From positions 1 through 51,687 of the forward strand of contig JANQIR010000102.1 of NCBI GenBank assembly GCA_028282065.1: a DNA stretch of 51,687 nucleotides, in the 5' to 3' direction. The DNA is from Aestuariivirgaceae bacterium. Lineage in GTDB: Bacteria; Pseudomonadota; Alphaproteobacteria; Rhizobiales; Aestuariivirgaceae. Shown here piece after piece: positions 9,524 to 18,158 of the stretch. The notes beneath the pieces are model-generated. The model did no database searches, had not been told where the DNA came from, and was given only the letters and a program-made list of their open reading frames with translations. Each line of letters opens with the position of its first letter. The stretch's first letter is position 1. Made by a program: the position numbers and the translations under genes.

Positions 9524-11659
9524 CTATGCCCCGCTTTCGCGCACCAGAACACGCACGATTTTGCGCCATAGCCGCGATGCCATGCTCTCAGCCTGCCCCT
9601 GCACATGCACCACGCCGCGCACAACCCGATTGGAATAGTGCCCCTCGCTGTTGATGTGCAACCTCACCGGATACTGAGCACTGACAGGTATGAGACGGTC
9701 CTTGTCGTCTTTGCGCACAGCAATCGGGCCATCATAAGTTGACGCCAGATAAGCCAGCGGCAGTTCTGAAACACTGGAGGCAGAGATATCCTGTACAGAC
9801 ACCGCGACATTCCGGAATTGGCCATCGTCGGCAATGAACTTTCCACGGTCGCCCTGTCTGACACGCCACAGATCCGCCTCCTGAATATACCCTCTTGCCG
9901 TATCGCCGCCGGGCCCGATGACAACAGCCAGGGGTTCGCGCCTGTCGACCCAGCGGCCGAAATGCAGTCCCGAGTTGACATCCTGAACCGTTCCGGCAAA
10001 GGGCGCTCTGACTGTCAAAAGGCCGATTTCCTTCTGTACGCCGGCGATCTTGTCGCGTAGTGCGGCCTGCTGCCGGCGCAGCACAATCAGCTCGGACCGG
10101 TCTTTTACATCGCCCGCCACGCGCGCCAGGCGCCTCTCAACAAGGTCAAGCTCGATACGCGCCAGTTTCAACTCGTGCTGCAAACTTGGAGAACGCAGTT
10201 CAAGAAGGACATTTCCCGCTTTCACATGCTGGCCGTTCTTCACCGCCACCGCAACGACCTGCGCCTTGGAATTGGCATAAAGCCTGGAAAACTGGGCAGG
10301 CTCCAAGATCGCCGGGACGGCAACACCCCGCGATACCGGTGCAAACGCCAAGACCAGCGCCACACAGGCAATCGCTACGGTCATCCAGGCCCTGCCATTG
10401 CCCACGATACGCGGCAAGTTGGATTTCCATTCGCGCAGCTCTGACCAGATCGGCCGTAAGATGAACCAAACAATCTCCACGGCAAACAGGATTACGCCTA
10501 ACACTTTGAAGAAGAAAAAGTACACAACCAGCGCGATGGCGATAAACAGCAACAGGCGGTAAACCCAGGTCGCCCAGGCATACGCAATCAGCAAGTTGCG
10601 CCTGCTTCGCGGCAGCGTCTCAGGCTCGGGATCTTTGAGGCCGAACAAGATACGCCGCAGCGCCCAGCGGCCCAATGCGAATGACCTAGCCTGGAGATTC
10701 TCGATTCCAAGCGCATCCGCCAGCAGATAATAGCCATCAAACCTCAATAGCGGGTTCAGGTTGATCGCCAGGCTCATGATCCAACTGACTGTCGCGAGAA
10801 CAAAGGCGATGCTCCTGAGCAACCCGTCATCCAGGAAGACCCACATAAAACTGGCGATGCCGGCGATGCACAACTCGACCATCATACCCGCAGCGCCGAT
10901 AACCAGCCGTTCTGACTTCGACCTGAGCCGCCAGGCATCACTGACGTCGGTGTAGAGCACCGGCACCATGACCAGGAAGGCCACGCCCATCGTCGGCACC
11001 CTGCACCCCGCGCGCGTCGCGGCATAGGCATGGCCAAACTCGTGAAGAACTTTCAGGCCGGCCAGCGACACGGCGAACATCGCTGCGCCCTGCCAGGAGA
11101 AGAAATGCGGAAAGGTTGCCACGAAGGCATCCCATTCCCGCGAGACAAGATACAAACCTGCCAACGTAATCGTCACGATGACGATTAGGAACGCTTTTGA
11201 GAATAGCGGCCGAACCAAGGGATAGGTTTTCTGCAGGAAGGCGTCGGGCCGCAAGAGCGGGACACGCATGAACAAATAGCTGTGCATGGCATCCCGCCAC
11301 CATTGGCGTTTCTTACGCAATGCCGCCTGACTGAATTTCCGCCAGTCCGCACCGGCCGGTTCAACCAGCAGATTTTGCGTATCGCAGAACGACAGGATTT
11401 CCTCGATCTTCTCCGGCTCGAATTCCGAGGTAAACCGCTCGTTTGCCGCCTGGATCAGCCTGTCACGGTTCGGGTATGCATTCCAGATCGAAAGCAGTTC
11501 AAACGCTGCATGATCGATTTTGTAGTATCTGTGCTGGACAGGATCAAACACCATCCAGGTCGGCGTGCCGGACAATGTTGGCGTCCCCTTCAGCAGCTGA
11601 AGGTCCTCACGCAACAATGGCAGGTTGCCGTCTTTGTCCGCCGCCTGCACAGCTACCAC
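9524..11659 (-). CDS. Membrane protein with PqqD-like N-terminus, M50 site-2 protease domain and HlyD-like C-terminus
   Basis: This 711-residue protein starts with GTG at 11659 and overlaps the upstream gene by 7 bases. Residues about 10-105 resemble a PqqD-type winged-helix domain, as found in peptide-binding chaperones of modified-peptide systems. A polytopic membrane region follows, with the zinc protease motif HEFGH at 206-210 and the second M50 motif NPLLRFDG at 302-309, so both catalytic motifs are intact. Further membrane segments run to about 450, and the C-terminal 240 residues are an HlyD-like adaptor (barrel-sandwich halves around a coiled coil). Such proteins are usually annotated as peptide zinc metalloprotease/HlyD and are thought to process or move peptides across the inner membrane. 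Here it lies between two other HlyD genes and a TolC gene, so it may process or gate export of the giant protein. The domain calls are strong; the role is inferred. Confidence 0.85.
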   Translation of the reverse strand: MVAVQAADKDGNLPLLREDLQLLKGTPTLSGTPTWMVFDPVQHRYYKIDHAAFELLSIWNAYPNRDRLIQAANERFTSEFEPEKIEEILSFCDTQNLLVEPAGADWRKFSQAALRKKRQWWRDAMHSYLFMRVPLLRPDAFLQKTYPLVRPLFSKAFLIVIVTITLAGLYLVSREWDAFVATFPHFFSWQGAAMFAVSLAGLKVLHEFGHAYAATRAGCRVPTMGVAFLVMVPVLYTDVSDAWRLRSKSERLVIGAAGMMVELCIAGIASFMWVFLDDGLLRSIAFVLATVSWIMSLAINLNPLLRFDGYYLLADALGIENLQARSFALGRWALRRILFGLKDPEPETLPRSRRNLLIAYAWATWVYRLLLFIAIALVVYFFFFKVLGVILFAVEIVWFILRPIWSELREWKSNLPRIVGNGRAWMTVAIACVALVLAFAPVSRGVAVPAILEPAQFSRLYANSKAQVVAVAVKNGQHVKAGNVLLELRSPSLQHELKLARIELDLVERRLARVAGDVKDRSELIVLRRQQAALRDKIAGVQKEIGLLTVRAPFAGTVQDVNSGLHFGRWVDRREPLAVVIGPGGDTARGYIQEADLWRVRQGDRGKFIADDGQFRNVAVSVQDISASSVSELPLAYLASTYDGPIAVRKDDKDRLIPVSAQYPVRLHINSEGHYSNRVVRGVVHVQGQAESMASRLWRKIVRVLVRESGA

Positions 11660-13089
11660 CCAAGATACTGCCTGAGCGCGGTGATCGGCCGCCGGAAGAG
11701 ATAAAAGAACAACGTCGTGTGGTCGCCATAGAGCTGCGCCGTGCCACGTGCGCCGAGCCTGAACGTGTCTTTCTGGTTTTCTGGCAACGCGGCCTTGACG
11801 CGGAATGCCAGCGTGCCGTCCCTGGCGGGCCGCGCCTCATGACTGACGCTGGTGATCTTTGCTTCGTCCGATTTCAGCGGCGTGGAGTCCAAAAAGAGCT
11901 TCACCCGGGCGCCCGGCTGCAGGGCGATGGAATCGCGCACCGGCAGGTCGACCCGCAATTCCACCTCTTCTGGCCGGGCTATCGACATGATGCGCTCACC
12001 AAGACTGACCGGCCGGCCTGCCCAATCACGCTGGTCGGCAAATACCGCCACGCCCGAGCTTGCGGCGCGCAGTTCCCGCCACTTGAGCAGTTCGTGAGCA
12101 TAATCGCGTTCGGCAAGTTTCAATCTCAGTTCCGACGCCGCGATCTTGAGGTTACGTTTGGCGTCGGGATCATCAAAGGCAGCTTGCGTGAAACGCTTGA
12201 GTTTCGACCGCGCGATGCTCACCTCCTGCTCTGCCAATTCATAGCGGTTACGCATCTTGGTGTCGACGAAACGCACAAGTACATCGCCCTCTTTCACCTC
12301 TGCGTTTGGCTTGACCACCACTTCCTCGACAACACCGTCAATCGGTGCCGCGACAATGAACGGTTTCTGCGGCACAACTTCGGCCGGGGCCAGAACCGTC
12401 AAAGGAACCGGGATGAAGGAAATCGCGCACAGCGCGATCGTGATGCTCGACACCACCACGGCGGGACGCAACCTAGGCCTATTGATCTTCTGCGCACCTT
12501 TAAGGGCTATCCAGGCATGGCCATAGGTTCCGCACAATCGTTTCGCGACCACAATGTCAGGCTTGCTCCAGGGCCCCTCGCGCGCCATCAACACCCCGGC
12601 AAATGCCTCACCGTCGCGCTGTATCATCGGCACCCACAGGAAATACCGGAACGGATAAACCTTCAGTTCCGGATCATCCTCATCGCAATAGGCAGGCAAC
12701 GCAAACTCACGCACATCCTGCAATCCGGCATCGTCGTGCAAACGCATGACGAGCCGCTCAACCCACCTGATCATCAGGCTGGAGCGATCGACCAGATCCA
12801 CACTGTTAACGGCATTAACCCGCGGTTGATCGTGACGGCCCACGGTGAAAACAAAGATCTGACGGGCTTTCACGAGCTTGCGCGTCTCATTGGCAATCAG
12901 AAACGAAAGCTCCTGTTCGCTGTCGGCATCCCGGGTTTCCGCTTCAATCTTGAGCAACAACTCCAACGACGAACGCGCAGCCGCCGCCGGCTTGCTGACC
13001 TGGCGCATAGCGCCATCTTTGCTCACCGGCGCCTGCGCCGGTCTTCCAGCGACATTGGCGGAATTGCTTTCAACGGGTTTCGGCTGCAC
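11653..13089 (-). CDS. Inner-membrane protein with GAF-like N-terminus and HlyD-type adaptor domain
   Basis: This 478-residue protein starts with GTG at 13089, six bases after the upstream gene ends. Residues about 40-195 look like a GAF-type sensory fold (FLIANETRKLV, then WVPMIQRDGEAFAGVLM). One membrane segment follows at about 208-232. The rest is an HlyD/membrane-fusion domain with lipoyl-like halves (APIDGVVEEVVVKPNAEVKEG), a coiled coil at about 290-345 and a beta-barrel. The topology would put the GAF-like part in the cytoplasm and the HlyD part in the periplasm. Cytoplasmic GAF plus periplasmic adaptor suggests that a ligand or cell state gates export. Its downstream neighbour starts inside its stop region, so the two are translated together. 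The HlyD call is strong and the GAF-like call is moderate. Confidence 0.8.
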   Translation of the reverse strand: MQPKPVESNSANVAGRPAQAPVSKDGAMRQVSKPAAAARSSLELLLKIEAETRDADSEQELSFLIANETRKLVKARQIFVFTVGRHDQPRVNAVNSVDLVDRSSLMIRWVERLVMRLHDDAGLQDVREFALPAYCDEDDPELKVYPFRYFLWVPMIQRDGEAFAGVLMAREGPWSKPDIVVAKRLCGTYGHAWIALKGAQKINRPRLRPAVVVSSITIALCAISFIPVPLTVLAPAEVVPQKPFIVAAPIDGVVEEVVVKPNAEVKEGDVLVRFVDTKMRNRYELAEQEVSIARSKLKRFTQAAFDDPDAKRNLKIAASELRLKLAERDYAHELLKWRELRAASSGVAVFADQRDWAGRPVSLGERIMSIARPEEVELRVDLPVRDSIALQPGARVKLFLDSTPLKSDEAKITSVSHEARPARDGTLAFRVKAALPENQKDTFRLGARGTAQLYGDHTTLFFYLFRRPITALRQYLGW

Positions 13090-13095
13090 GGCCAG

Positions 13096-13878
13096 TTATC
13101 CTTGCGGCGAAGAGAACAGCGCCGAGCCACTCATGCCAGCGCGCACATCATCCGGCCTGTCAATGAACATTCCCCGCACCTGGATAGTCTGGCTGACCGC
13201 GTCGACTGTCGCATTGAGGCGTTCGATACGGGCAGGATACGTCTTGCCGGTTTCTTCTACGGAGAACTGAAACTGCGCACCGGGCTTCAGCCAGCGCAAC
13301 CATCTCGATGGTAGAATGAGTTCGATCTCGTAGCGACTGTCGTCAACCAACTTCAGTACAGGAGCGCCGGCACTTGGCATTTCATGTGGGTTGACGAACT
13401 GTTCGGCCACAAGGCCGTCGAACGGCGCTTTGATGGTGCATTGCTGAATACGTGCATCGAGCACACTGACATTCGCCTTCGCCTTGTCCGTGTTGGCCTT
13501 TGACGTATCCAGCTCGAATTGGCCAGCAGCACGGTGCTTGAACAATGTCTGATTGTTCTCAAGGTTGATCATCTGCACGCGGTATTCCGCCAGCGCAGAC
13601 GCGCGTTCAGCCTTGTGGCGTTCACAGTTGTACTCGATGAGAACGTCTCCGGCCTTAAACCTCTGACCCTCGCGAAACGGCATTCTGGTAATCGGCGCGA
13701 CCAGATCCGTGCTAAGCGTTGTCTCATTGAGCGGCCTGATGACGCCGCGCACCGGCAGATTGTCTTCCTGAACAGCCAGCGCCGTGCCTGCAGCACCGGT
13801 CAGCCACATTGCTGCAAGCGAGAACGCCGCCAGACATACGGCAGCAGGATTTAAAGGCCGTCTCACCGCCACTTCCAT
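13096..13878 (-). CDS. Periplasmic HlyD/RND-type adaptor subunit with signal peptide
   Basis: This 260-residue protein starts at the ATG at 13878, preceded by an AAGGGG Shine-Dalgarno. An N-terminal Sec signal peptide of about 35 residues ends near TALA. The mature protein has the membrane-fusion layout: a first lipoyl half (ITRMPFREGQRFKAGDVLIEYNC), a coiled coil at about 85-140, a second half (CTIKAPFDGLVAEQFVNPHE) and a beta-barrel. It has no membrane anchor, so it is predicted to be fully periplasmic, like short adaptors of tripartite pumps. It is the first gene of the minus-strand export run 13878-9524, with only 6 bases to the next gene. Three HlyD-type proteins in one run is unusual; they may form a mixed adaptor ring. 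Confidence 0.85.
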   Translation of the reverse strand: MEVAVRRPLNPAAVCLAAFSLAAMWLTGAAGTALAVQEDNLPVRGVIRPLNETTLSTDLVAPITRMPFREGQRFKAGDVLIEYNCERHKAERASALAEYRVQMINLENNQTLFKHRAAGQFELDTSKANTDKAKANVSVLDARIQQCTIKAPFDGLVAEQFVNPHEMPSAGAPVLKLVDDSRYEIELILPSRWLRWLKPGAQFQFSVEETGKTYPARIERLNATVDAVSQTIQVRGMFIDRPDDVRAGMSGSALFSSPQG

Positions 13879-14015
13879 TTCTCAAGCCCCTTGATCATTT
13901 CAAGATCATATGGCTCAAGAATCGTGCCCACACATTACGTATGGGTTAAGCGGATTGTTCGCATTGCCACATGGTTAGCAAGACCTTGATAACCACGGGC
14001 CGTCAACCAGGAGTC

Positions 14016-15737
14016 TCAGACACCTGAGCGCCGGCCGGTTGCCACCACATTGTTCAGCCAGATTACCGGCAAAAGTCCGATGGCCACGATCATCAAAGCG
14101 GCCGGGGCACTTTCTTCAAACAGGTCCAAAGACGCCAGCGTGTAAATGTGCGTGGCCAGCGTATCGAAATTAAAGGGCCGCAGCAGCAAGGTTGCGGGAA
14201 GCTCCTTCATCGCGTCAACGAAAACAAGAAGGGCCGCAGCCCCAATCGCCGATTTCAGAAGCGGCAGTTGTACCTCCATGAGAATGCGGGCAGGTTTGCG
14301 GCCCAAAGAGCGTGCCACCGTGTCGAGGTTTGGTGACAGCCGCGAGGCACCTGACTCCACCGCACCAAAGGAAACTGCTAGAAAACGGACCACATAGGCG
14401 AACACGATAGCCGCACTGGTGCCAGAGATGATCAACCCCGCCTGCAAGCCGGTTACCGCCCGCCAGGCCGTACCGGCAGCGCTTTCGAAAGCCGAAAACG
14501 CCACCAGAACGCCAATCGCCAGCACCGTCCCGGGGACCGCATAGCCCACCGAGGCAATTCGGGCCGCTGCCGCAACAGCCGCAGAGCGGGACATACGCAG
14601 CACAAAGACCAGCACGGTGGAGATCGCAACGGCAATTGCCGCCGCCGCAGCCGCAATCGTCACGGAATGGAACGCGTGCTGCCATACCGGCCCGGTTAAC
14701 GCCTCATACCAATGCACCATCGTGGCCTCTATCAACACAAGCGACGGAACAGCAAATCCAGCCACGACCGGCAGCAGACAGATCAGTGTCACCAGCCAGC
14801 CGCGCACGCCCTTCAATGGTACCGGTGTCAGATCCTGATATCTGTTGCTCGTATGATGGAACTGCCGTTCCCTGCGGCTCCACCGTTCGACCAGTAACAG
14901 CACCAGCACGAACAACAGCATCAAGCTGGCAATCTGCGCCGCCCCGCCAAGTGAGCCACGCTCCAGCCAGGTCGCGTAGACACTGACCGTTAGGGTATTG
15001 ACGCCAAAGAACTCCACGGCGCCGATATCGTTCAGACACTCCATAAGTGCCAGCGTCACACCGGCAGCGATCGCCGGTCGCGCCATGGGCAGTCCGATCG
15101 ACAGGAAGGCACCCCAGGCAGTGCAGCCAAGTGTCCGGCTAACTTCCAACGTACACACCGATTGCTGCAGGAAACTCGCCCGGGACGTCAGATACACATA
15201 CGGATATAATACAAACGACATCACCATGATGGCGCCCGGCAGCGAGCGTATCTCGGGAAACCAGTAGTCCCTGGCGCTTTGCCAGCCGAACGCCGCACGC
15301 AGGCCCGTCTGCACCCAGCCCGAATAGTCCCAGATCTCCAGATAGCAAAAAGCGATCAGATATGTCGGCATAGCCAGCGGCACGACCAGTGCCCATTGCA
15401 GCAAATCGCGACCCGGAAACCGGTACATGGTGATCAGCCAGGCCGTTCCGACGCCAATTACGGCAGTAAGCAAGCCCACACCCGCCATCAGTTGAATTGT
15501 CGTGATAGCCGCTCGGGGCAATACGGTTGCCATGAGATGCGGCCACACGTTGTCCTCAGCGCTGCCTGCCACAAACAACAGCGCAACGATGGGGGCGGTC
15601 ACCAGCACAGCAAGAAGAAGTGCGCCCAAATACCACAAAGGCGCCATGGGAACGGCACCCAGCAACCAACGCATTCCCAAAGTCCTGGACCGCCAAAGCG
15701 TGCCCGCTACATCTGCCTGATCCTCAGACGCCACCAT
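14016..15737 (-). CDS. FbpB/AfuB-like iron(III) ABC transporter permease, two fused modules
   Basis: This 573-residue protein has about twelve hydrophobic segments in two homologous halves, each with a permease coupling loop (near GLPMARPAIAAG and VQLPLLKSAIGA). This is the arrangement of FbpB/AfuB-type permeases, which bring ferric iron or related substrates through the inner membrane with a periplasmic binding protein and an ATPase. Neither partner is in the window, so it is an orphan here and must borrow components from elsewhere. The downstream gap is 137 bases and the upstream gap 231; neither holds a recognisable gene. The family call is good; the substrate (iron or another small cation or anion) is uncertain. 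Confidence 0.85.
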   Translation of the reverse strand: MVASEDQADVAGTLWRSRTLGMRWLLGAVPMAPLWYLGALLLAVLVTAPIVALLFVAGSAEDNVWPHLMATVLPRAAITTIQLMAGVGLLTAVIGVGTAWLITMYRFPGRDLLQWALVVPLAMPTYLIAFCYLEIWDYSGWVQTGLRAAFGWQSARDYWFPEIRSLPGAIMVMSFVLYPYVYLTSRASFLQQSVCTLEVSRTLGCTAWGAFLSIGLPMARPAIAAGVTLALMECLNDIGAVEFFGVNTLTVSVYATWLERGSLGGAAQIASLMLLFVLVLLLVERWSRRERQFHHTSNRYQDLTPVPLKGVRGWLVTLICLLPVVAGFAVPSLVLIEATMVHWYEALTGPVWQHAFHSVTIAAAAAAIAVAISTVLVFVLRMSRSAAVAAAARIASVGYAVPGTVLAIGVLVAFSAFESAAGTAWRAVTGLQAGLIISGTSAAIVFAYVVRFLAVSFGAVESGASRLSPNLDTVARSLGRKPARILMEVQLPLLKSAIGAAALLVFVDAMKELPATLLLRPFNFDTLATHIYTLASLDLFEESAPAALMIVAIGLLPVIWLNNVVATGRRSGV

Positions 15738-15968
15738 TCACCATCTGTCCTGACAGACACCGATCGAGCGTCCAACGCTCAGCACTCCAGCTGTCTCTTG
15801 AACTATAATCGGATCTTCATTGTCAGCATGGTGATTAGGGTCAGGACAGCTCGCCGTCAATATAAAACCGATGTCCGGCATTGGATTTAGAATCGTTCAA
15901 AACTGCAATAAATACAATGGTTTAGAAGAGTTCTAAGTTTCGGAAGCCGCAATCTCCGGGCAATCGGA

Positions 15969-17552
15969 TTAACCGCTCTCATCCCACCAGCCAATCAGGA
16001 TACCCCCGTCGCCCTGCCGGCGTGCGCACCGGACCGCCTCATCGGACAGTGTTGTCCGGCATTTGAGTGTCAAAGACCAGTCCAACAACCGGTCTTTCAT
16101 CTCTGCGCGGACCGCTTCGTGGCCCACATCGGCACCAAGGTCGTAAAACTCGTCTCCGTCCGCGGCAAGATCGAAAAGCTGCGGCACGAAGCCCTGATAG
16201 TGAATGTACTTCCAGCGCTCTGTCCGTACCATCCAGATCCGCGCATCTCCCGGGTCCACGTCCAGAGCCAATCCAGCGCCGCGCATGGAATAGTCATACT
16301 CACTGATGACGTGCTCTCTCTCCTGCGGTCGCGCACCTTCCAGATAGGGCAACAAGGACCGGCCTTCCAGCCTGTGTGGCTGCGCCGCGCCACCGGCATA
16401 TTCTAGAAACGTCGGCGCAAGGTCGATTGATTCTATAAGAGCACCGCAAGCCGTGCCGCGCGTGGCATCTGCCTGCGGTCTGGGATCGCGCACGATCAAT
16501 GGAATGCGTACGGAGCACTCGTGAAACAGGTCCTTTTCGCCCAGCCAGTGATCGCCGAGATAGTCCCCATGGTCGGACGTGAACACGATCACAGTGTCGT
16601 CCCAGAGGCCCCGCTGCTTCAGGAAATCGAACAGCACGCCCATCTGATCGTCAATCTGCTTTATCAGCCCCATATAGGCCGGTAGAACGCGAGCGCGCAC
16701 TTCATCGCGGGCGAAGGCTTGCGAGTCGCGATGGTTCATGAACGCCTGGTAGACCGGATGTGGGCTCTCCAATTCGCTCTTGGACTTGACGACGGGCAGG
16801 AAGTCGGCCTCGCCAAACATGTCGCAATAAGGTGCCGGCACGATATAGGGCCAATGCGGTTTGATGTAGGACAGATGCAGGCACCACGGATCGTCACCGG
16901 CCTGCTTGATGAACTCCATAGCGCGGCGCGTGACGTAGGGGGTTTCAGAGTGCTCCTCTGACACCCGCGCAGCCAGGTTGGAGTTCTTCAGAAACCAGCC
17001 GGACTGTAATTCTCCGGTTACAGCGTCTTCGCCCGAGTTGGCCCAGTCATGCCAGGGATTTGCGGCCTCATAGCCATGTGAACGCAGATAATCGTTATAC
17101 GCCGGGTCAGGATCGTAGTCGCCATCCAGATGCAGACCGTCGTGACGCGCGAAAGGTTCGAATCCACATTCGGCGACCTGCACGCCAATGACACTGTCCG
17201 GACCGATCCCCAGACGCCTCATACCTTCCAGATCGGCGCGCATATGGGTCTTGCCGACCAGCACCGTCCGCCAATCCAACGGCTTCAGATAATCCCCGAG
17301 CGTGAGTTCACCAGCCTTGAGCGGCACGCCGTTCCAGGTGGACCCGTGCGAAGACATATATCGGCCGGTATAGAAAGACATGCGCGATGGGCCGCAAATC
17401 GGCGATTGCACATAGGCACGGTCGAACCGCACGCCTTGCTCCGCCAGGCTATCAATGTGCGGCGTGTGAAGATGCGGATGGCCATAACAGCTCAAGTGGT
17501 CCCAGCGCAGCTGATCGCACATGATAAACAGGATGTGGCGTATTCCGGCCAT
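15969..17552 (-). CDS. Sulfatase-family hydrolase, phosphonate monoester hydrolase-like
   Basis: This 527-residue protein belongs to the alkaline phosphatase superfamily. Asp13 is the first metal ligand. Cys53-Gly-Pro-Ser-Arg57 is the C-x-P-x-R motif in which the cysteine is converted to formylglycine. The SDHGDYLGDH segment supplies the second metal ligands. The long conserved region around HLSYIKPHWPYIVPAPY and the overall layout resemble rhizobial phosphonate/phosphate monoester hydrolases, which also hydrolyse sulfate esters. No signal peptide is visible, so it is probably cytoplasmic. It stands alone, divergent from the GNAT gene at 17604. No sulfatase-activating enzyme is in the window. 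The superfamily call is firm; the substrate is uncertain. Confidence 0.88.
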   Translation of the reverse strand: MAGIRHILFIMCDQLRWDHLSCYGHPHLHTPHIDSLAEQGVRFDRAYVQSPICGPSRMSFYTGRYMSSHGSTWNGVPLKAGELTLGDYLKPLDWRTVLVGKTHMRADLEGMRRLGIGPDSVIGVQVAECGFEPFARHDGLHLDGDYDPDPAYNDYLRSHGYEAANPWHDWANSGEDAVTGELQSGWFLKNSNLAARVSEEHSETPYVTRRAMEFIKQAGDDPWCLHLSYIKPHWPYIVPAPYCDMFGEADFLPVVKSKSELESPHPVYQAFMNHRDSQAFARDEVRARVLPAYMGLIKQIDDQMGVLFDFLKQRGLWDDTVIVFTSDHGDYLGDHWLGEKDLFHECSVRIPLIVRDPRPQADATRGTACGALIESIDLAPTFLEYAGGAAQPHRLEGRSLLPYLEGARPQEREHVISEYDYSMRGAGLALDVDPGDARIWMVRTERWKYIHYQGFVPQLFDLAADGDEFYDLGADVGHEAVRAEMKDRLLDWSLTLKCRTTLSDEAVRCARRQGDGGILIGWWDESG

Positions 17553-17603
17553 GACTGTTACACGGGTCCTCCTGAAACCTGCTTAAAGCAAATACCGGCC
17601 ACC

Positions 17604-18155
17604 ATGAAGTCATCTCTGATCGTCCGCCCGGTTGCCGCCGCAGACGAAGCCGCCATCGCACTGTTACACGCCGAGAGCTGGCGCAGCACCTATCGCGGCA
17701 TCTTGCCCGACCGGTATCTCGATCAAGAGTTGCTTCAGGACCGCAAGGACCACTGGGCGAGAGTCTTTGCAGGACAGGCTGGCACGCATATCACCCACAT
17801 AGCCGAATTGGCCGGTCAACCGGCCGGTTTCATCTGCATACGGATCGGTTATGACGAAGGATATGACGGCACAATCGACAACCTGCATATCTCGCCCGAG
17901 CTGACCGGCAGCGGCATCGGCCGCAGATTGCTGATCTCCGGCATAACGGCCTTCCGTGACGCCGGCGGAAGGTCCGTGTGCCTATGGGTGTTCGATGCCA
18001 ATGAAGGCGCCGTCCGGTTCTATGAACGCCTCGGCGGCACGGTCACGCAAACCGGCTTCGACAGCCTCGGCGGCGGCAAGGCCGCACACAGACAGTTCGC
18101 CTGGGATGATCCAAACGATCTGATCGCGGCGTGTATCGAAAACCGTGAGAGCTGA
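17604..18155 (+). CDS. GNAT family N-acetyltransferase
   Basis: This 183-residue protein was assigned the start at 17604 because the N-terminus MKSSLIVRPVAAADEAAI is typical of the family; the upstream open frame is antisense to the sulfatase gene. The acetyl-CoA binding motif A is at about residues 95-115 (SPELTGSGIGRRLL), followed by the NEGAVRFYERLG segment of motif B. The family transfers an acetyl group to an amine on a small molecule or protein. The next gene, an M81 metallopeptidase, begins 3 bases after its stop, so the two are probably one transcript and may act on the same amino compound. The substrate is unknown. Confidence 0.88.
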   Translation: MKSSLIVRPVAAADEAAIALLHAESWRSTYRGILPDRYLDQELLQDRKDHWARVFAGQAGTHITHIAELAGQPAGFICIRIGYDEGYDGTIDNLHISPELTGSGIGRRLLISGITAFRDAGGRSVCLWVFDANEGAVRFYERLGGTVTQTGFDSLGGGKAAHRQFAWDDPNDLIAACIENRES

Positions 18156-18158
18156 GCG

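Noticed and set aside
12300..12450. Efflux RND system from the multiple HlyD-type genes
   Set aside because: No RND pump gene is present; the inner-membrane partner is an M50-type protein, and the downstream gene is a giant surface protein.
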